Virus record (IMG/VR): IMGVR_UViG_3300048837_002364
Location: 1 to 43,343 of that record
Source of the DNA: a virus
DNA length: 43,343 bases
Reading direction: 5' to 3' (one strand)
Shown here one piece after another: positions 32,589 to 40,072 of this stretch (positions within the stretch are counted from its first letter, which is position 1; each line of letters starts with the position of its first letter). The notes beneath the pieces are model-generated. The model searched no databases and had not been told where the DNA came from. It saw nothing but the letters and a program-made list of their open reading frames with translations. The position numbers and the translations under genes are program-made.

Positions 32589-33469
32589 GCCTCCACCCCG
32601 CTGTCGTAAACCCGGCTCGACTTCACCTCGCCACCTTCGATCTTGAAAACCGTGCGGTAACGCTTCTCGCCATCGAGCCATACCCTGTTACGGTAGGACT
32701 CATCAACCTGTGCCTGCATGGCAGCGCGCCTGGATTCAAGAATCGCAGCACGTCTCTCCTCAAGGCTAGTGTCTAGCTTGGGTTTGGACTCGACCTCGAT
32801 AGGCTTGCTGTCCTTCACCCACTCGGCGTTAAAGCCCTGCCAGTTCCGTTCACAGCACATCCGCAGCACATCGTTGATCGCCCAACCGGACTTTCCGACT
32901 TCACGGACAAAACCATCCAGCGCGGTTTTCGTATTGCGGGCCTTTTTGGCTGACCTGACAGCCAACCAATCCGAAACCAAATCGGGTTTAGCCCCAAGCT
33001 TCAGCAATTTGGACTTGAAACAGAAACCAGCGTCAGCGCCTATATGTTTTTTATTCTTATCTTTCTCTTCTCTAGGTAACGCATCCGGTAACGCATCGTC
33101 CGTTACCTTTCCCGTTTCGTTTGCGTTAGTTTTTGCCTTGTGTTTTTCCACGCGTTTCGCCGTCAAGGCCCGTGCCTTGGCGCTTTCAGACGTATGGCTG
33201 TCAAATTTAGGCATCACCAACGTCTTGTCGCGCTGTTCAAGCCAGCCGACAAATGCCATTGCCTCACCGAATCCAGCAACGCTGGATATACGATCAGGCA
33301 ACGCATAGGTAACGCCGAAAGCGTTACCGTCTGTAGTGTGTTTATCGAACCATTGCCAGACACGAATCAGCTTGCCCACCACAGCATCGGGGTCAAGATT
33401 AAGCATTCCGGCGATGGCATGAACTTCAGGTTTATCCGGAAGTTCAAGATCAATTTTCATCCACGCCAC
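32585..33469 (-). CDS. replisome organiser-like replication protein
   Basis: A 294-aa protein. It begins V(M)AWMKIDLELPDKPEV, the familiar opening of phage replication initiators that pair with a DnaB-like helicase. GTG 33469 is preferred because AAGGAGG lies five bases upstream. The middle is a charged linker; the C-terminal part includes ALDGFVREVGKSGWAINDVL. A DNA-binding winged helix is likely in the first 100 residues. The origin is probably within or near this gene but I cannot locate iterons. Confidence 0.7.
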   Translation of the reverse strand: MAWMKIDLELPDKPEVHAIAGMLNLDPDAVVGKLIRVWQWFDKHTTDGNAFGVTYALPDRISSVAGFGEAMAFVGWLEQRDKTLVMPKFDSHTSESAKARALTAKRVEKHKAKTNANETGKVTDDALPDALPREEKDKNKKHIGADAGFCFKSKLLKLGAKPDLVSDWLAVRSAKKARNTKTALDGFVREVGKSGWAINDVLRMCCERNWQGFNAEWVKDSKPIEVESKPKLDTSLEERRAAILESRRAAMQAQVDESYRNRVWLDGEKRYRTVFKIEGGEVKSSRVYDSGVEA

Positions 33470-33695
33470 AACAACCTCCTTCTCGCGCTCCTGCCTGCGC
33501 ATCCTTCTCTTGATAGGGTGACGGCGTACCAGCACGACAGGAGATGTGCTGGCCGGATGCCTCCGTGCCGTCATTGAGAAAACTCTTGGCACGTTCCCGC
33601 GCCAGTTCGGTAAAAATCTTGCAATGCGCCCGCGCGTCATCCATGCGTCCCGCAGCAAACGCCTTCTGCATCAGGTTGGCTTGCAGGTCGATCAT
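33450..33695 (-). CDS. small hypothetical protein
   Basis: An 81-aa protein starting MIDLQANLMQKAFAAGRMDD, then HCKIFTELARERAKSF, with a disordered end. ATG 33695 is preceded by GAGG; a TTG at 33710 is possible. It overlaps the organiser start by 20 bases. Confidence 0.5.
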   Translation of the reverse strand: MIDLQANLMQKAFAAGRMDDARAHCKIFTELARERAKSFLNDGTEASGQHISCRAGTPSPYQEKDAQAGAREGGCCGVDEN

Positions 33696-33706
33696 GGATA
33701 CGCGCC

Positions 33707-34006
33707 TCAAAACAGATCCCCCTGCCCCACAACCGGCAACCCAACTGGCCGGATGGTGATGCCTGAATACCTGTCCTTGCGCCTGGGCTTCTCGACCAGT
33801 TCGCCGGTTTCGTTCAGCAGTTCAAAAATTCTGGCGCTGACCGTTGACTTTTCCATCGTCAGCATCCTGGCAATCTCACCTATCGACCAATCCCCGCCCC
33901 TGGATTCGATGAACTCCAGAATGCTGGTGCGCTGGGCGCTGGCCTTGCCGCTCATGCGGTGGGCGTCGAAAGAATCGCAGGCCGTTGGTTGTTGGGCGAT
34001 CCTCAT
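33707..34006 (-). CDS. winged helix-turn-helix protein
   Basis: A 99-aa protein with SILEFIESRGGDWSIGEIAR and MEKSTVSARIFELLNETGEL (about 28-70), a MarR-like winged helix. It is probably a DNA-binding regulator or replication accessory. The start overlaps the RusA stop by four bases. Confidence 0.65.
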   Translation of the reverse strand: MRIAQQPTACDSFDAHRMSGKASAQRTSILEFIESRGGDWSIGEIARMLTMEKSTVSARIFELLNETGELVEKPRRKDRYSGITIRPVGLPVVGQGDLF

Positions 34007-34353
34007 GCCGTCACCCTCACCGAAAGCGCCCCGCCAGCAACCGGATGGCCGATTTCTGCAACAATCTTGACGATCTGGCTATCGTCGCGGTAAGCCACGT
34101 TGTTCAGCGCGTCCATCACAACTTTTAGGCAGTTATCCAGGTCAATCCGTGTTTTGCTCGGTAGTCCCTTTTTTGTCAGCTTCGGGTGCAGCCTGATCGC
34201 CACCTCAACGGAGATGTTGTGGTGGTACTTCCCACCCTCTACGGCATACGTCGCACCCACCGAACGCTTATATTTAGTGGCTTCGCATGACAGCACCATG
34301 CGCCCGTTAAAATTGCGCCAGTAACGGTTTGCCGACACCGGATACGGCATCAC
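34003..34353 (-). CDS. rusA: RusA-family Holliday junction resolvase
   Basis: A 116-aa endonuclease that resolves four-way junctions before packaging. It begins (V)MPYPVSANRYWRN, and the acidic active-site stretch is TRIDLDNCLKVVMDALN, followed by YRDDSQIVKIVAE. These are the conserved RusA Asp residues. GTG 34353, seven bases after GGAAGG, is the likely start; ATG 34350 is an alternative. Confidence 0.88.
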   Translation of the reverse strand: MMPYPVSANRYWRNFNGRMVLSCEATKYKRSVGATYAVEGGKYHHNISVEVAIRLHPKLTKKGLPSKTRIDLDNCLKVVMDALNNVAYRDDSQIVKIVAEIGHPVAGGALSVRVTA

Positions 34354-34556
34354 GATCCAGCCTTCCGCGCTTCCCATTCCTTGAGAATCGCAGCTTCCAA
34401 TTCCTTGCGCCTCGGATCCACATTCGTGTGCGAGAGATACGCGCGTCGCTCGGCCAGCGGCACCGTCAAGAGATAACGCGCTTCGCAGGCCAGCCTGTAG
34501 GTGGGCAGGTATGTCGGACTCGGATTTGAATCGCAAGATGGACATAGGCAACTCAC
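34350..34556 (-). CDS. small phage protein, DUF7696-like
   Basis: A 68-aa protein starting at GTG 34556 in a GTGA overlap with the upstream stop. CLCPSC is a zinc knuckle and CEARYLLTVPLAERRAYL then ELEAAILKEWEAR resemble a small phage family (DUF7696). The longer frame would run through the previous gene. Confidence 0.5.
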   Translation of the reverse strand: MSCLCPSCDSNPSPTYLPTYRLACEARYLLTVPLAERRAYLSHTNVDPRRKELEAAILKEWEARKAGS

Positions 34557-34768
34557 CTCGCAATTTCGCCGCCAACGTGCCACGCATCTTCGAACCACAC
34601 CATCGGCTCGCCATCCGCGCCATGATCGCGCACAAACTCGACGCACTCGCGGGCATTGCCTGGGGTGGCTGCCTTGCCGTTTCTGCGGCAGATCACGCGC
34701 AAGTCGCGCGAGTGCATAAAATGGACGCAAGACGGGCAATGCGGCAAATTGTCGCGGTCGTTACCCAT
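34553..34768 (-). CDS. small zinc-finger-like protein
   Basis: A 71-aa protein starting MGNDRDNLPHCPSCVHF, with further Cys at RVICRRNG and NARECVEF, so a four-Cys metal site is likely. Its promoter must lie upstream of the terminator at 34803-34839 or readthrough must occur. Unknown function. Confidence 0.55.
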   Translation of the reverse strand: MGNDRDNLPHCPSCVHFMHSRDLRVICRRNGKAATPGNARECVEFVRDHGADGEPMVWFEDAWHVGGEIAR

Positions 34769-34802
34769 GCCGTCACACCATGCCCTTGTTCTTCCCGCCG
34801 GC

Positions 34803-34839
34803 AAAAAAAAGCCCCGGCCGGGCGCTTTCCAGCCGGGGC
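34803..34839 (-). terminator. strong rho-independent terminator
   Basis: On the minus strand GCCCCGGC pairs with GCCGGGGC across a 13-base loop and is followed directly by eight T residues. It stops the repressor transcript, so replication genes to the left need antitermination or another start. Confidence 0.85.
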
Positions 34840-34903
34840 GACCTTGCAACAGGAGCAGCACAAATGCCCGGTGTGCCAGCGGGTGAAGATGTTCGGGATG
34901 GCA

Positions 34904-35137
34904 TCACGCCGCCTTCCGGGGAAGGCCATCACGCTTGTTCGGGTAAATGTCTGGACGAATCTCGTGAGGCGTTACGCGCCAGCCCAGCGACAGGCAAACG
35001 GGGATGACGTATTCAGACTTCAGTTCTGCGCCATCGTCGTCCCATATCTTGACGGCCTGCCGCGTCACGTTGCACACCTTCGCCAGCGCGGCGCGGTTGC
35101 CGTCGAAGTAACCATTAAGGAGTTGCGTAATGTTCAT
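34904..35137 (-). CDS. Cro/YdaS-like repressor
   Basis: A 77-aa protein. MNITQLLNGYFDGNRAALAK then VCNVTRQAVKIWDDDG (about 17-36) is a Cro/YdaS-type helix-turn-helix. The C-terminus is basic and short, so there is no dimerisation or cleavage domain as in lambda CI. ATG 35137 is six bases after a -10 hexamer, so the mRNA is probably leaderless. Its own promoter overlaps two operators, which suggests autoregulation. Confidence 0.75.
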   Translation of the reverse strand: MNITQLLNGYFDGNRAALAKVCNVTRQAVKIWDDDGAELKSEYVIPVCLSLGWRVTPHEIRPDIYPNKRDGLPRKAA

Positions 35138-35143
35138 GGCGAC

Positions 35144-35183
35144 AGTTAAGCACGCTTTGCCAGCAAAGTCAATACCGCTTAAC
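35144..35183 (-). promoter_or_regulatory. repressor promoter with operators O1 and O2
   Basis: On the minus strand TTGACT (35172-35167) and TTAACT (35149-35144) are 17 bases apart. O1 (35145-35160, GTTAAG-4-CTTTGC) covers the -10 and O2 (35168-35183, GTTAAG-4-ATTGAC on the minus strand) covers the -35. Confidence 0.75.
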
Positions 35184-35218
35184 ATATTTTCGGCAAAAAT
35201 CCTTTTTTTGCTTATTTG

Positions 35219-35258
35219 GTTAAGAGTGCTTGACTTCTGGTGTTTAGTGTGCTTTACT
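35219..35258 (+). promoter_or_regulatory. early rightward promoter with operators O3 and O4
   Basis: TTGACT (35230-35235) and TTTACT (35253-35258) are 17 bases apart and would start transcription near 35265. O3 (35219-35234, GTTAAG-4-CTTGAC) and O4 (35242-35257, GTTTAG-4-CTTTAC) overlap the two promoter boxes. The leader down to 35407 contains no gene. Confidence 0.75.
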
Positions 35259-35407
35259 ACACACATCGGCAGCACACACGGCGTACCGGAGACGGAACCA
35301 AGTGCAGCGATAACCCACGGCAAGTACCTGACCCCGAGCGGGCAGGGCCGCTAGGCGGCTTCACCGGGGAGCAGTACCAGCCAGTAACCAGACAAGAGGA
35401 CAGGACG

Positions 35408-35731
35408 ATGAACCAGATGCTTTGTGGATACCGCGACGACCCGCGCCAGTGGGATGAACCCGAGGCCATTGAGGAAGAAGACCCGCTCACCGACGCCGAA
35501 AAGCGCCTCGAATGGCTCTGCGACGAATGGGCCAGCGCTCAGACCGATGACCATTACGACACATGGCGCGACATTCGGATGATGGTTCACGGCGCAATGC
35601 AGGCGCTCAACTATTGCACCCGTGACGACCGCCACGATGACCGGATGGCGTTGATGACATTAGTCAGCTTGGCTTTCGAGTACAGCTTGGCTTGCATTCA
35701 ACAAGGCAAATACGAAGGAGCCGCAGCATGA
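35408..35731 (+). CDS. first early gene, hypothetical
   Basis: A 107-aa acidic protein starting MNQMLCGYRDDPRQWDEPEA, mostly helical, with many Asp and Trp residues. It is the first gene behind the early promoter, with AGGACG before its ATG at 35408. Early acidic proteins often act on host factors, but no domain is recognised. Its stop overlaps the next ATG. Confidence 0.6.
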   Translation: MNQMLCGYRDDPRQWDEPEAIEEEDPLTDAEKRLEWLCDEWASAQTDDHYDTWRDIRMMVHGAMQALNYCTRDDRHDDRMALMTLVSLAFEYSLACIQQGKYEGAAA

Positions 35732-36012
35732 AACTGACCAAGATTTACACCTATTGGAGCACGCTTGGCGGAGTGTTTACTGAGCCGATGATGTTCATAA
35801 CATACTGCGACAGAAGCGAAGATGACGGCAAATTCGGTCATCAGGAGCACGTTGTAGATATTGATGTGGTCGAGCCAAGCAAGGCCGATGCTGTGCAAGC
35901 TGTTGTAGCGGAGCTTAAAGCAAGGCAGGCAGAGCATCGGGTCAGCATTGCGCAGATTGATGATCGTATCAATTCTTTGCTTTGCATCGAGCACAAGGAG
36001 GAAGTGCAATGA
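35728..36012 (+). CDS. early hypothetical protein
   Basis: A 94-aa protein starting MKLTKIYTYWSTLGGVFTEP, beta-rich at the start, then a long helix (SKADAVQAVVAELKARQAEHR). It overlaps both neighbours by four bases. GAAGGAG precedes the ATG. Unknown function. Confidence 0.55.
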   Translation: MKLTKIYTYWSTLGGVFTEPMMFITYCDRSEDDGKFGHQEHVVDIDVVEPSKADAVQAVVAELKARQAEHRVSIAQIDDRINSLLCIEHKEEVQ

Positions 36013-36170
36013 CCAACCTGACGATGAGACAGCGCAGCCAGCTTGTTCAGGTGGCCGAGCGCGGCCTGAACCGTGAGCCGTCAGCGGATCGCGGCGACTA
36101 CATCGTGGCAGCAGTCGGCATCGTCGGTTGTGTCGTGATCCTGATTCTGGCCGCGCTGGGGGTTGTATGA
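36009..36170 (+). CDS. early small membrane protein
   Basis: A 53-aa protein with a soluble, basic N-terminus and one C-terminal membrane helix (YIVAAVGIVGCVVILILAAL). ATGA overlaps at both ends. Small early membrane proteins can serve superinfection exclusion; here it is only a possibility. Confidence 0.55.
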   Translation: MTNLTMRQRSQLVQVAERGLNREPSADRGDYIVAAVGIVGCVVILILAALGVV

Positions 36171-36400
36171 GCCATCCGATCATTCTCCCCGCCGATCTTG
36201 ACGTGGTTTCCCGTTGGGCCGAATGCAACGCCCGTAACTCGGTTATGTGCTGGCGTGCGCTATCCAATGTCCTGCTGGCCTATGCGCGGATTGAGGTTCA
36301 TTGCGAGCGTTTCGCCGTGGCAAACGATCTTCTCACCCTGTCGGAATTGGCGCAGCAACACGCGATCATTCTGGCCCCTTTCGAGGACATAGCAGCATGA
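36167..36400 (+). CDS. early hypothetical protein
   Basis: A 77-aa helical protein starting MSHPIILPADLDVVSRWAE, translationally coupled to its neighbours (four-base overlaps). No motif is recognised. Confidence 0.5.
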   Translation: MSHPIILPADLDVVSRWAECNARNSVMCWRALSNVLLAYARIEVHCERFAVANDLLTLSELAQQHAIILAPFEDIAA

Positions 36401-36597
36401 ACGTACAAGTGATCCGCAAGCCTGCCTTGCATTGCCCTATTCCCTACGGCCACGCGCTTTACAAGGGATACGTCCCGCACGAAGACACTGACATTCGCAA
36501 GACGTGGGCGCGGGCGATTCAAGCCGACATGCTTGACGACTTCGAACTAACCGAGCAATCCGCTCACCTTGACCTTATGGGGGAATTCCAGACATGA
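36397..36597 (+). CDS. early hypothetical protein
   Basis: A 66-aa protein starting MNVQVIRKPALHCPIPYGHA, with KGYVPHEDTDIRKTWARAI. Coupled to the previous gene by four bases. No family recognised. Confidence 0.5.
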   Translation: MNVQVIRKPALHCPIPYGHALYKGYVPHEDTDIRKTWARAIQADMLDDFELTEQSAHLDLMGEFQT

Positions 36598-36797
36598 GCG
36601 ACGGCGGCTTGCGATGGTGGGAAGAAATTGGGCAATCCGAACAACTGAGCAACGAACAAAGGAGCAACGAACATGAGCATTTCAGCACTGATTTTGGGCG
36701 AGAGTGGGACCGGGAAATCGACCAGCCTGCGCAATCTCGACCCGGCGCAAACCCTGCTTATCCAGGCAATCCGCAAGCCGCTACCGTTCCGTTCTAA
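36594..36797 (+). CDS. possible small overlapping ORF
   Basis: A 67-aa frame starts in an ATGA overlap with the previous stop and runs 125 bases into the Sak4-like gene. Only the first 26 residues lie in non-overlapping sequence, and the rest reads like an out-of-frame shadow. It may simply carry ribosomes to the next start. Confidence 0.25.
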   Translation: MSDGGLRWWEEIGQSEQLSNEQRSNEHEHFSTDFGREWDREIDQPAQSRPGANPAYPGNPQAATVPF

Positions 36798-37314
36798 GGA
36801 CTGGAAGCCGGTCAAGGATGGCGGCAACATCATCGTCACCGACCAGGCCGCAGACATCATCAAGGCCATGCGCAAGACCACGCGGCAAGTGATCGTCATT
36901 GACGACTGGCAGTACATCCTGGCGAACGAGTACATGCGGCGCACCGATGAAACCGGCTACGCGAAGTTCACCGACATCGGTCGCAAGGCGTGGGACATCC
37001 TCACCGCTGCGTCTGATCTGGCTGATGGGAAGCGGGTCTACATCCTCGCCCACACGCAGAGCGACGAACACGGGCGCAGCCGCATCAAGACCATCGGCAA
37101 GATGCTTGACGAGAAGATTACCCCGGAGGGCATGTTTTCCATCGTCCTCAATACCGCCGTGCAGAACGGCAACTACCTGTTCGCCACCCGCAACAACGGG
37201 GCAAACACGACGAAAAGCCCGCTTGGGCTGTTCGACGACGAACTGATTGATAACGACCTTGCCGCAGTTGACGCTGCGATTTTCACCTACTACGGCTTGC
37301 AAGAAGCCGCTTAA
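36673..37314 (+). CDS. Sak4-like RecA-fold ATPase (AAA_24)
   Basis: A 213-aa ATP-binding protein. Walker A is LILGESGTGKST (7-17), Walker B is VIVIDDWQ (about 73-80), and VYILAHTQSDEHGR is a sensor-like motif. This is the compact RecA core of phage Sak4 annealases, which pair single strands during recombination with the help of SSB. The SSB-like gene follows directly. An AAAGGAGC ribosome binding site precedes ATG 36673. Confidence 0.8.
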   Translation: MSISALILGESGTGKSTSLRNLDPAQTLLIQAIRKPLPFRSKDWKPVKDGGNIIVTDQAADIIKAMRKTTRQVIVIDDWQYILANEYMRRTDETGYAKFTDIGRKAWDILTAASDLADGKRVYILAHTQSDEHGRSRIKTIGKMLDEKITPEGMFSIVLNTAVQNGNYLFATRNNGANTTKSPLGLFDDELIDNDLAAVDAAIFTYYGLQEAA

Positions 37315-37332
37315 CCCACGGAGCTACAGAAA

Positions 37333-37950
37333 ATGGATTATCAACTCGATACGAACGCAGCAAAGAAAGCCGATGTCATCTTTTCCAAGATCGACAGCAA
37401 GGGCAAATACCTGGGCGTCCTGACCCGCGCCGAGAAAGTCACCAGCCAGAAAGGTTCGGTCGGCGTCGATCTGTCATTCAAGGCGGAAGGCGGCGAATCG
37501 GCGGATTACCTGACGCTCTGGACGCACAACAAGGATGGCAAGCAGTTGATGGGATTCAACACGCTGATGGCGATTATGACCTGCCTGCGTGTGCGCGAAC
37601 TCAAGGCGCAGGATGGCGAAATCGAAAAGTACGACAACGACAAGAAAGCCCGCGTCAAGGTCGTGGTGCCGCTGTTCCGTGAGTTGATGGACAAGCCGCT
37701 GGGGCTGCTGATCCACATGGAGGAATACGCCAAGACCGCAGGCGGCACAGCATGGAAGCCTGTCATTGCCGCCGCGTTCGACAAGGACGAATTCACCGCC
37801 AGCGAAATCCTGAACAAGGCCGTGCAACCCGAAGCCCTCGCCAAGATGGTGCAGGCGTTGCGCGACCGCCCGCTGAAGGGTGCCGCGCCGAGCGCCACAG
37901 GCACATTCAACAGCGAAGTGCCTGCCGACTTTGACGATGTTCCTTTCTGA
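37333..37950 (+). CDS. SSB-like single-strand DNA-binding protein
   Basis: A 205-aa protein. The body is beta-rich and may be an OB-like fold. The C-terminus is ADFDDVPF, the acidic tail by which SSBs contact partner proteins. Its position between a Sak4-like ATPase and an exonuclease supports a role in phage recombination. The fold itself cannot be proved by eye. Confidence 0.65.
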   Translation: MDYQLDTNAAKKADVIFSKIDSKGKYLGVLTRAEKVTSQKGSVGVDLSFKAEGGESADYLTLWTHNKDGKQLMGFNTLMAIMTCLRVRELKAQDGEIEKYDNDKKARVKVVVPLFRELMDKPLGLLIHMEEYAKTAGGTAWKPVIAAAFDKDEFTASEILNKAVQPEALAKMVQALRDRPLKGAAPSATGTFNSEVPADFDDVPF

Positions 37951-37963
37951 CGGAGAAAAGACC

Positions 37964-38902
37964 ATGAACCTGTATCTCGATATTGAGACGGTGCCGAGCA
38001 CCGACCCGGAAGTGATTGAAACCCTGTCGGCCAAAATCACCGCTCCTGCCAATTATAAAAAGCCTGAAAGCATTGCCGAATGGGAACGCGACAACAAGCC
38101 GCAGGCCGTCGCTGATGCCGTTGGCAAGACTTCATTCGATGGTGCATATGGCCGCATCGTCTGCATCTGCTACGCCTTCGAGGACGGCAAGGTGTTCTCG
38201 GTTCACGGCGACGATGAAAAGACCCTGCTGGAACAGTTCTACAGCCACGTCTACGACCTTTCAACTGGCGACTTCCGGGGCTATACGTCTGACGTTCCGC
38301 TGACCATCGTTGGGCACAACGTCGCCGGGTTTGATCTGCCGTTCCTCAAGCATCGCTCGATCATCAATCGCGTGACGCCGCCAGCCGCAATCCTGAAGGC
38401 GATGAACGCCCGCCCGTGGGATAACTGCATTGCCGACACGATGCTGATGTGGTCGCAAGACCGCGAGAAGCGGGCCAGCATGGACAAGCTGTGCAAGGCG
38501 TTCGGCATCGAAGGCAAAGGCGACTTCGACGGATCGATGGTTGCTGCTACCTGGCCGGTTGATCCGCAGAAAGTTGTGGATTATTGCTGTGCTGACGTGG
38601 AGCGCACCCGTGCGCTTTACTACCGCATGACGTTCGATCAACGGGGGAAAGCGGATGCCGGAAGCGGGGAACTTAAGCCCCAGGAACTACGCCAGCAACC
38701 GGAAGCAGCGATTACCCCACCCGTTCAAATCACACGCGAGCCGCAAGGCGCGGTGATTCCAGACGCCGCCATGATTACCGAGTTCCTGGCGCTTCAGGCT
38801 TGCAGCCCGGCAGCGAAGAAGGAAATGCGCGCGACCCTGGAACGCTGGGAAACCTATCGCTGCAAGATGGTTGCGGCGCGTGGCATGGCAGCAGCAGAGT
38901 GA
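37964..38902 (+). CDS. DEDD 3'-5' exonuclease (PolB-exonuclease-like)
   Basis: A 312-aa nuclease. Exo I is MNLYLDIETVP (Asp5, Glu7), Exo II is IVGHNVAGFDLPFL, and Exo III is VVDYCCADVERTR with the Tyr-x3-Asp spacing of the DEDDy type. It matches free-standing exonucleases related to family B polymerase proofreading domains. The C-terminal 100 residues are unrelated and partly disordered. The start ATG 37964 follows CGGAGAAAAG. Confidence 0.85.
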   Translation: MNLYLDIETVPSTDPEVIETLSAKITAPANYKKPESIAEWERDNKPQAVADAVGKTSFDGAYGRIVCICYAFEDGKVFSVHGDDEKTLLEQFYSHVYDLSTGDFRGYTSDVPLTIVGHNVAGFDLPFLKHRSIINRVTPPAAILKAMNARPWDNCIADTMLMWSQDREKRASMDKLCKAFGIEGKGDFDGSMVAATWPVDPQKVVDYCCADVERTRALYYRMTFDQRGKADAGSGELKPQELRQQPEAAITPPVQITREPQGAVIPDAAMITEFLALQACSPAAKKEMRATLERWETYRCKMVAARGMAAAE

Positions 38903-39144
38903 AACCGAAATGCTACAACCGCCCGCATTTCAGAGACACCGTGATGGTTCAGGATGGGTATTACCAAAAAACGGTAATGAATCATCTCGGCAACGCGGTT
39001 CAAATACTGCAACCGCGCATGTCTCGGATCAGCGACCCGATGAGCAAAGGCTGTCAGCAGCACGGCCCGCTGGGCGAAGCGACCTTGCACCCGGAGCGGT
39101 GGGATTGCGTCGGGTGTGTCCACAAGCCAAAGGATTCAGCTTGA
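38899..39144 (+). CDS. small zinc-knuckle protein with GTG start
   Basis: An 81-aa protein starting at GTG 38899 in a GTGA overlap with the exonuclease stop. The C-terminus contains ERWDCVGCVHKPK, a CxxC knuckle. No function is assigned. The tight overlap and the next tiny ORF indicate a translated operon. Confidence 0.55.
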   Translation: MKPKCYNRPHFRDTVMVQDGYYQKTVMNHLGNAVQILQPRMSRISDPMSKGCQQHGPLGEATLHPERWDCVGCVHKPKDSA

Positions 39145-39206
39145 ATAGAGCAGACCTGTTGGACGATTTAGGTCTGGTATCGGCGCCGGGAGGCTATCCG
39201 CGATGA
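39141..39206 (+). CDS. 21-aa coupled micro-ORF
   Basis: TTG 39141 overlaps the upstream stop (TTGA) and the micro-ORF stop overlaps the next ATG (ATGA). The peptide is MNRADLLDDLGLVSAPGGYPR, with a GGGAGG inside it that can serve as ribosome binding site for the next gene. It may be a real peptide or just a translational bridge. Confidence 0.4.
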   Translation: MNRADLLDDLGLVSAPGGYPR

Positions 39207-39520
39207 ATTTGAAATACCGAAGACTCGGCTACCAATACGCGCATGACCTGCCGGAACAATGGAGCGAGGAAGACGACATTGAAGAACTGGCAGAAGCCGC
39301 AGCGGAGGACTATTGGCGCAACTGGCGCAACCACGATGGCTGGGAAGCAAGGTGGCCGCTGACGTTCGAGATTCTGCTGCCGAACGGAGAGGTGCTCGGC
39401 ATGTGCAGCGTATCCCTTGATATAAAGCCGGTGTTCGTCGTGACGACACATAACGACGAAGCTCACCGGAGGGACGCCGCAGGCGGCCCGTCCGGTGGAG
39501 CGGATTGTTCGGCGGCGTAA
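39203..39520 (+). CDS. phage protein with an attC-encoded tail
   Basis: A 105-aa protein starting MNLKYRRLGYQYAHD. Residues 1-82 form an acidic helix and a beta-rich domain (LTFEILLPNGEVLGMCSVSLD). From residue 83 on, the frame reads through an attC site (39448-39513), so the last 23 residues are cassette-site sequence. The ATG overlaps the micro-ORF stop. It links the phage early operon to the cassette run. Confidence 0.55.
   Translation: MNLKYRRLGYQYAHDLPEQWSEEDDIEELAEAAAEDYWRNWRNHDGWEARWPLTFEILLPNGEVLGMCSVSLDIKPVFVVTTHNDEAHRRDAAGGPSGGADCSAA
39448..39513 (+). other. attC site, first of the right-hand run
   Basis: R'' ACATAAC (39448-39454) and R' GTTCGGC (39507-39513) bound a 66-bp palindrome with GCTCACCGGA/TCCGGTGGAGC arms. 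The owner cassette's expected start GTTATGT is not found upstream, so its 5' end was lost or replaced by phage sequence. Confidence 0.75.
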
Positions 39521-39534
39521 CTACGGAGGGCAAC

Positions 39535-40002
39535 ATGACTGAACAGACAGTGTGGAAGGCAAGCGTTCGCGGGGAAACGTGCCACTTCGGGCACGAAGGC
39601 ACGGCGCGGGCGTGGTGCGGCCCAAATGGTACGGTTGAGAAGTTGGTTATCAGGATGCCGACCGAAGTGCCAAAGGGCGCCGTGGAACGCGAACTGGCGA
39701 CCGCTCGCGGCCTGTGCAGCAGCGTTTGCGATGACGACGCGCTGAACGAGGCCGACGCCGAGGTGATGAAGCTGCGGCAGATTGAGGAGGCGGCGGAACT
39801 TGCCTGCGGCCTGCTGTGGATGGTGGAAGAACGGAGCGAGAAGGTGCGGACGGCATACCATGCGCTGCGCGATGCGCTCGGCGGCTCGGGAAGCAAGGGA
39901 CTCGGCAAGGCCATCAAGCGGGCCATCGATGCCGGCCACGAAGCCGACCATCCGCCCGGCGCGGACTGGTGGGCAGGCAAGAAAGAGACGCCGAACGCAT
40001 AG
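39535..40002 (+). CDS. hypothetical cassette protein
   Basis: A 155-aa protein with an N-terminal beta-rich part containing WKASVRGETCHFGHEG and a helical C-terminal half (EVMKLRQIEEAAELACGLL). The ribosome binding site is GGAGGG, just inside the cassette, whose 5' core is GTTCGGC (39507) and whose R'' is the exact complement GCCGAAC (39990). No function recognised; the final residues overlap the attC. Confidence 0.6.
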   Translation: MTEQTVWKASVRGETCHFGHEGTARAWCGPNGTVEKLVIRMPTEVPKGAVERELATARGLCSSVCDDDALNEADAEVMKLRQIEEAAELACGLLWMVEERSEKVRTAYHALRDALGGSGSKGLGKAIKRAIDAGHEADHPPGADWWAGKKETPNA

Positions 40003-40050
40003 GTAACGCGCCGCGCTTCAGCGCGGTCGCTGTTGATCACCGTGTTAGGC
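39990..40050 (+). other. attC site
   Basis: R'' GCCGAAC (39990-39996) and R' GTTAGGC (40044-40050) bound a 61-bp palindrome. Its central part is identical over 33 bases to the attC at 30563-30624 on the other strand. Confidence 0.85.
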
Positions 40051-40072
40051 ACGGCGCAACCAGGAGATTTAA

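Noticed and set aside
36241-36247. GTTATGT as the missing start of the cassette ending at 39448
   Set aside because: It lies within a coding region 3 kb upstream, with many phage genes between; a match of seven bases by chance is expected.
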